This document shows, one piece after another, positions 58,881-64,000 of a stretch of DNA of 64,000 nucleotides. A model generated the notes under the pieces. It did no database searches, had not been told where the DNA came from, and was given only the letters and a program-made list of their open reading frames with translations. Where the stretch lies: contig NC_073696.1 of the NCBI RefSeq assembly GCF_029784165.1, positions 265,700,760 to 265,764,759 of the forward strand, written 5' to 3'. A program made the translations under genes and the position numbers. The stretch is from Wyeomyia smithii (lineage: Eukaryota > Arthropoda > Insecta > Diptera > Culicidae). How positions within the stretch are numbered: position 1 is the first letter of the stretch; the number at the start of each line of letters is the position of its first letter.

Positions 58881-61800
58881 ACTTTGGAACCAGTTTAGTT
58901 TTAATGTTTATTGACTGCAGACCTGAATAAACCTTGTGTACGTTCCACTTAGTGTAAATAATTTTTCGCCATTAAACATCTCGACGCCAAAGTGTCAACA
59001 TCAAAGCAAAGAAAATAGTCCATACTTTTCCAATCAAGCTTCTCTCCTTCCTATGCTATCATCATCAGCATCGCGTCGGTCGGCACTGTGACAAGTTGTC
59101 ATCAGCTGCAGTTCGCTCCGCTTCGGAGCCGCAATTCGATTCGGGAAATTCCAATCACCTCGCGCTGCGCTCTGCTCGGTGGGAAATCAAAACTAATAAC
59201 TATAAATATTGGCGTATTCTCGAAGCCTCTTCACGAGCGACGGCTTACTGCGCACTCACTTACAGTTACGACCCCTCGCGGGGTAATGACTCTACCAGTG
59301 CGCCAGCCGGCAGCATTTAAAACTAAATAAATAAACACCGTGTCTACGCGTCCTCCTCCTCCTCCCACCAACGTACTCCAGGTTAGACAACTTGGCTTTT
59401 GAAGTAAATCGATTCCAACTGATCAAAATCTTGGCTGCCCGAGTAAAAACAAGACATTTTTTTCGCCTCCCTTCGACGCCTAATGACTTGTTCCCTAGCC
59501 CCTCCCCATCCTTTCGAGCGTACGAGGGAGCTGCGAAAATAATCTAATTAGCGGGATAACTACTGACTGGTTTTCCGGACCAAACCACCTCCCCCCGGAC
59601 TTTGTAAACTGAGTATTAAAATTAGATCGGACAGACGGACGGACGGACAGATCTTGGTTCAGTATCGAGCGGGAGTGTGATGCTGGACCCCGTCCGGAGA
59701 TTAATGCTGTAATTAATATTTTAATCCATGCTTTGAGGTGTACATGCCACACACAAACACACACACACGAGGCCTCCGAATTATCGGGGAAGTCGTCGTT
59801 GAGTCGGTTGTCCGATTTCTGCGCTGGCGTTATGTTGTTGTCACTGCGATGATCATGATTGACGGGCCACAGGAACTACAAGGAATTGGAAAGACCGCTG
59901 ACGGACGTTCGACAGCTGCTGCCTGGTGGTGATACAATGTGGCGTAAGTAACGTCGTCGTGCGGCTAAAAATAGCTGGTCCCAAAAAGTATCCCAACTTT
60001 TGTTTGACAAGCTGATGGAAAACAATCTCTGCTCGGGAAAAAGGTGTCTGTGTATTGACAGTTGACAGGCTAATCTACTTTGGATGGTCGGCCGCCGCTT
60101 GTGACGCAGCGTTTTGTGACTTGTGGCTGCGATGATGATCTACTGCGCGACCCGATCCTGGCGGCAATTAATTTTCGCAGCAATTAAAACCAAATTCACT
60201 CTTAAATCAACCGAAATCATCGTCCGGCGAACGGAACATCAGCAGCAAGGACCACTGCTGCGGGTCCGTATAAAAGTGCTGTTGTGTCTATTGAGAAACG
60301 ACTTTTTAACACGAACCTCACGTGACGAATCGGAGGACGGAAGGGAACGGGCTTTTTCCAGCAATTATTCGGATAATTAATGGTGCTATTATTTGTTTAA
60401 TACACACATCATTCACCAGCAGCGGCGGCAACAGCCGCTTGCGCTTCCCACCGGAATTGCTGCAATTTTTTAATTGTTCTCACACTCGATCCGGAATAAA
60501 AATGTCCGCAAAGGCATTACTCAAAATCACCTTCCGTCCGTCCGTCGGAACCGTTCTCGGAAGCCGACAGGTCAAAACTGAAATCGTTATGATCATGTGT
60601 GTGTGCGAGTCTATTTTCCATTATTTTCGAAACGTTATGAAATAAAATTCATGTTTTAAATGCGGTGTTCATTCGCGGAATTTTTAAGCTGGCATTCGAT
60701 ATCAAGGGGCGTGGATGAGACCTGGAGACGCTTTATTGAAATTGTTATAAACAAAAATAACAACGCTTGTGCGTCGTTAAAAAAATTGGGCCAATCTCCC
60801 ACTCGTCCAGTCTAGTCTAGGATCATTGAGGGACCTGATGATGATTTGCTTCAAAAATAGAACAAAAGTTAATCAATGCAATTATGCGTTCAGAGTTTTA
60901 GTAAACCAGAAAATTGGATTTAGCAGAGGCGCAATAGAATACCAGAAAAAAGTAAGCTGAAAATATTTACTAACTATAAAATAATAACAGAACACAAAAA
61001 ACAGAAATTCAAATTAAAAATCTAGCGTAGAGGTCAATACAACTTTTGCTTTGATTTTGCACTATAGTTGTATGAAATATCTAACGCAAGATTTGTACAA
61101 TAAAATGACATGACATAGTGACATAGATCGAAACATTATTTGAGTGATCGGCGTTCACAGTTCAAATACCGTAGCTCTGGCTCGGTTACGTAAATTTCCT
61201 AGGTGGTAATTTTCATTCTTCATTGTTGTTACAAACAAATCCCTGAGCAAGGGAACATTCCGGCTGTTCCAATTGCATTAATTAGGGCCCGCGCAATCGG
61301 TTCTGCTGCCATTGGAATCTCCTTGGAAGTTGGATACGAAATCATTCGACTTAACGATAAATTCACCATAGTTTGGGTTAAAATCCTGAGCTCACAAAAA
61401 AAAAGACAGAAGAGGGATTGTCGAAAAGCAACAACATCCTACAACAAGATACTCATCATCAATACTTTTTTTTTTCTTGCTTTGCTTCACTCGTACCCGC
61501 TCTTCCAGCCCCTGCTGCGGTGATTCAAGCCGGAAAGCTGAAGGGGTTTATCGCCGTTAGAAAATTTGATTAAAAATTTCCATTCATCTCTGCTACTGCT
61601 GCGGCGAGACGCGCCGACCGGGAAAGGGTTACTCTCGGGGAGTAATTATTTCATCTTTTTGATTTTCGGGATCTTCGAATGTCGGACGGCTTTTTGGCTA
61701 ATTAACCCGGGGCTGGGGGAGAGGAAATTTTTGCCAGCAACCACAGAAACCAGAACCGAAGCACCGACCGACCGGAAGGAGAAGACGGAAAACGGACCAG

Positions 61801-63660
61801 ATATCAATCGCCCCCGGGAAAACGCGCAAAGGCATCCTTTTCTTTCCGGGATGCAAAAATTTTTCAAACCCGAATCCACAAGGGAGAATGGAATACCTCC
61901 GGTGGGTAACCTGTGTGAGCTAATCGTCGACGAACTTCGGATTCCAGGGTTCGCTGTTTTGGTTCCACCACACCGTGTCGTGTCGTGCCAGATTGCCCCG
62001 ACCGACGACGGTAAAGAGCACTTTACTCAAAGGTTAATTCTGCACGGTTGTGAAATTGAATATCTTCCTGCCCGCGCGCAGTGTGGGAGTTTGAATGGGA
62101 TTGAGTTTGAATATGTCATCAATATTTTTTTTTATTTTGCTCATTCACCGTATGAAATGGCGCAGTTTTTTTTCGAGTGTGCTGTTTCTCCCTTTTGCTG
62201 ATCCGCAACCGGTGACGACGGGGATGAAGGAATGCTGATTTCCTTCTTTTCAGAGTTTTGTTCAGCGTTCGTTAAGCCGTTGATGACTTAGCTTCCACCC
62301 CACGGGCTTGGGTTTGTGTGTTTGGTTCACAGAAATTGGAGCGGAAGCTGCCTGAGCAACCGACAACCGACAGGCCAGACTCGTGTGGCAGAGTGGAGTG
62401 GAGTGGATACACGCAATTGAAAAATTTATTCCAGAAATTGAATTCAATAATGTTCATCTTAAATTACATAATCATAAATCACACATACGAAATATAAGAA
62501 AGCGATTGTGTGTGCCCTTTTTTTTCTCTCCATCCCGTGCTCTGCTCGACCGGGCCAGAAGGAGGCCAAACCGACGAAAGCAGATCATCTTATTATTCAA
62601 ATGAGCACAATTTTTTTTCTCTGCTCTTATTGTGTGTTTGTTTGATTCACAATGCATTGTGTGTGCGGAAGAAGAGGCGCACTCTCGGAGAAGTTGTCCT
62701 CGTAGACTCGTCTTTTCGCCAGGCTGTGTGCCCCCGAGAGCGATGCGACTGTGAGAAATATCTGTCTCAATCGAACGTTCCCCGATGGATGGATGGATAA
62801 ATGAATGAATGAATAGATGGATGGATGGTTTTTGAAGCGCGGGGCAAATCTACTCGGGGGGAAGGTGGGATGCGGAGGAAAAAATATGTTAATGATGGGA
62901 AAATAATACCGACCGGGCGTATTGAGAACGTTCGGATGAATTAATTTTCGGAAGCGGCGACGACGACGACGGCGGCGATGATGACGACAAACGGGAGGAA
63001 GATGCTCTGGGGCGGAAAGTGTCTATTGATGGAATTTGTTGTTCAGATTTGAGGATTTTGCATATGAATGCGGCTGCGATGAAAGAATTAGGCTGGTCCG
63101 TGAAATCGGATCAATCTCCCGACCGGGTTGCGACCTTTCTGCTCGGGGTGGATGATCAAAAATTACCAAGTGCTGTCAACTGTCTGCTGACGACCGAAAC
63201 CGCGATGATAATAATGATGATGATGATGAAACAATTCGACTATCAATCAACCAGTCGGACTTCAGTTGGCATATAATTACATTTAGAACGCATGCGCTCT
63301 AGGAGTGGCAATGCACATTTGGGGCGGATGCATGCCCCAGCCCTCCCATGCCAATACGCCAATACCAATCGGTTTAATGAGTGTGACACAATCGTGTTTA
63401 TCAGCAATTATTGCCTCAATAAACTGACGCTCGCTTGTTTACTCACTCGCTCACCAGAGGCCATCTGGTGTCAACTTTCCGCTCTCGTTCTGACCACTCA
63501 GTGGCCCAGCTTTTATTAACACAAACCCGGTACCAATTTAAAGAGGATATCCGCTGTTACTCTTCTCGCGAGACGCATACACTATCAATGCTTTTTTATG
63601 ATTATTTTATATAAATTTAACATAACCTCACACTGCGGCTACCGCTCCCGGTTTGTCAAT
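58881..63660. other. Unique, GC-balanced island; candidate regulatory DNA
   Basis: Balanced composition with CpGs and no repeat partner in the window. Simple tracts include GGAC repeats (59632-59650), CA (59749-59768), GATG/GAAT repeats (62784-62830), GAC/GGC repeats (62956-62990) and GAT (63208-63230). The longest ORF (61566-62201, 211 codons) has no motif and strong simple-sequence content. Probably intron or upstream DNA of the minus-strand gene. Confidence 0.4.
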
Positions 63661-64000
63661 TGCGGTTGTGCTGCATAAAAAATTGATTGAATTGACCATT
63701 ATTACCGTCGCTCGATGGCAGAGTTCAGAATTCCGAATAATCTTCTCAACTTATCAGAAGTTTTTAATCAGGAAGTATTGAATAGAGTTAATATTGATAA
63801 TTTTTCTAATTAGCATTGCTAGTATTTAGTTTATCCACCATATTTTGAAAGGGTTTGAAAGGGCTTTCCACCAACAGAATGGCAGCCTTTTATAGCTCAG
63901 CAATTTCGGGCATTCAAAGGTCAAAAAAAATAAAGTGATTTCAACCTTAGCTTAAAAAGTTGAGATTGGAGTTGAGTTCAAAGAGGTTAGAAATAAACAT
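63661..64000. other. AT-rich end of window
   Basis: Nothing recognised. Confidence 0.4.

Noticed and set aside
61566..62201. 211-codon plus-strand ORF
   Set aside because: No recognisable domain; charged and simple-sequence residues reflect local composition; overlapping ORF on the other strand.

Overview
The window looks like insect, most likely mosquito (Diptera: Culicidae), nuclear DNA. Long AT-rich stretches alternate with compositionally balanced unique sequence, there are GT/AG splice sites, and there are many small TIR elements. Three copies of a tRNA-headed SINE are present that I recognise, from memory, as close to the SINE200 family of Anopheles. No operons, RNA operons, phage or CRISPR arrays are present. 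Almost everything is intronic or intergenic.

Only one host coding exon can be supported: a symmetric 221-codon exon on the minus strand at 49928-50590, between a textbook acceptor and donor. It encodes an Ala/Asn/Ser-rich, disordered segment ending in a charged helix. Its layout recalls the N-terminal region of the homeodomain factor Cut, but I cannot prove that. No partner exon was recognised on either side, so it appears to sit between very large introns.

Layout. 0-5 kb: dispersed repeats, a TIR element with a nested SINE, a minisatellite and a second SINE. 5.1-10.1 kb: unique island. 10.1-16 kb: AT-rich, with two TIR families and a SINE with a clear target-site duplication. 16.1-19.1 kb: unique island. 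19.2-26 kb: a 250-bp tandem repeat, a dead Tc1/mariner-like transposase gene, a 1-kb TIR element with a nested palindromic MITE, and a recent 171-bp-spaced duplication. 26-31.6 kb: unique island. 31.7-36.5 kb: a strand-asymmetric pyrimidine tract with embedded tandem units. 37-38.8 kb: unique island. 38.9-44.65 kb: a degenerate array of about 34 motif copies built around GAAACGTC. 45-46.4 kb: nested foldback elements. 46.5-51 kb: unique island holding the exon. 51.2-52.8 kb: a mariner remnant carrying two later insertions. 52.8-58.4 kb: dispersed repeats, a GAAACATTTT-type array and a 1.28-kb DD37D transposon. 58.9-63.7 kb: unique island.

The TEs give a relative chronology: old arrays and mariners, then MITEs, then SINEs. 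The observation I find most worth following is a short dyad-plus-GAAACGTC motif. It occurs as isolated hairpin-like copies at five places and as the core of the 5.7-kb array. It has a faint resemblance to a hammerhead ribozyme core, which is an untested inference.
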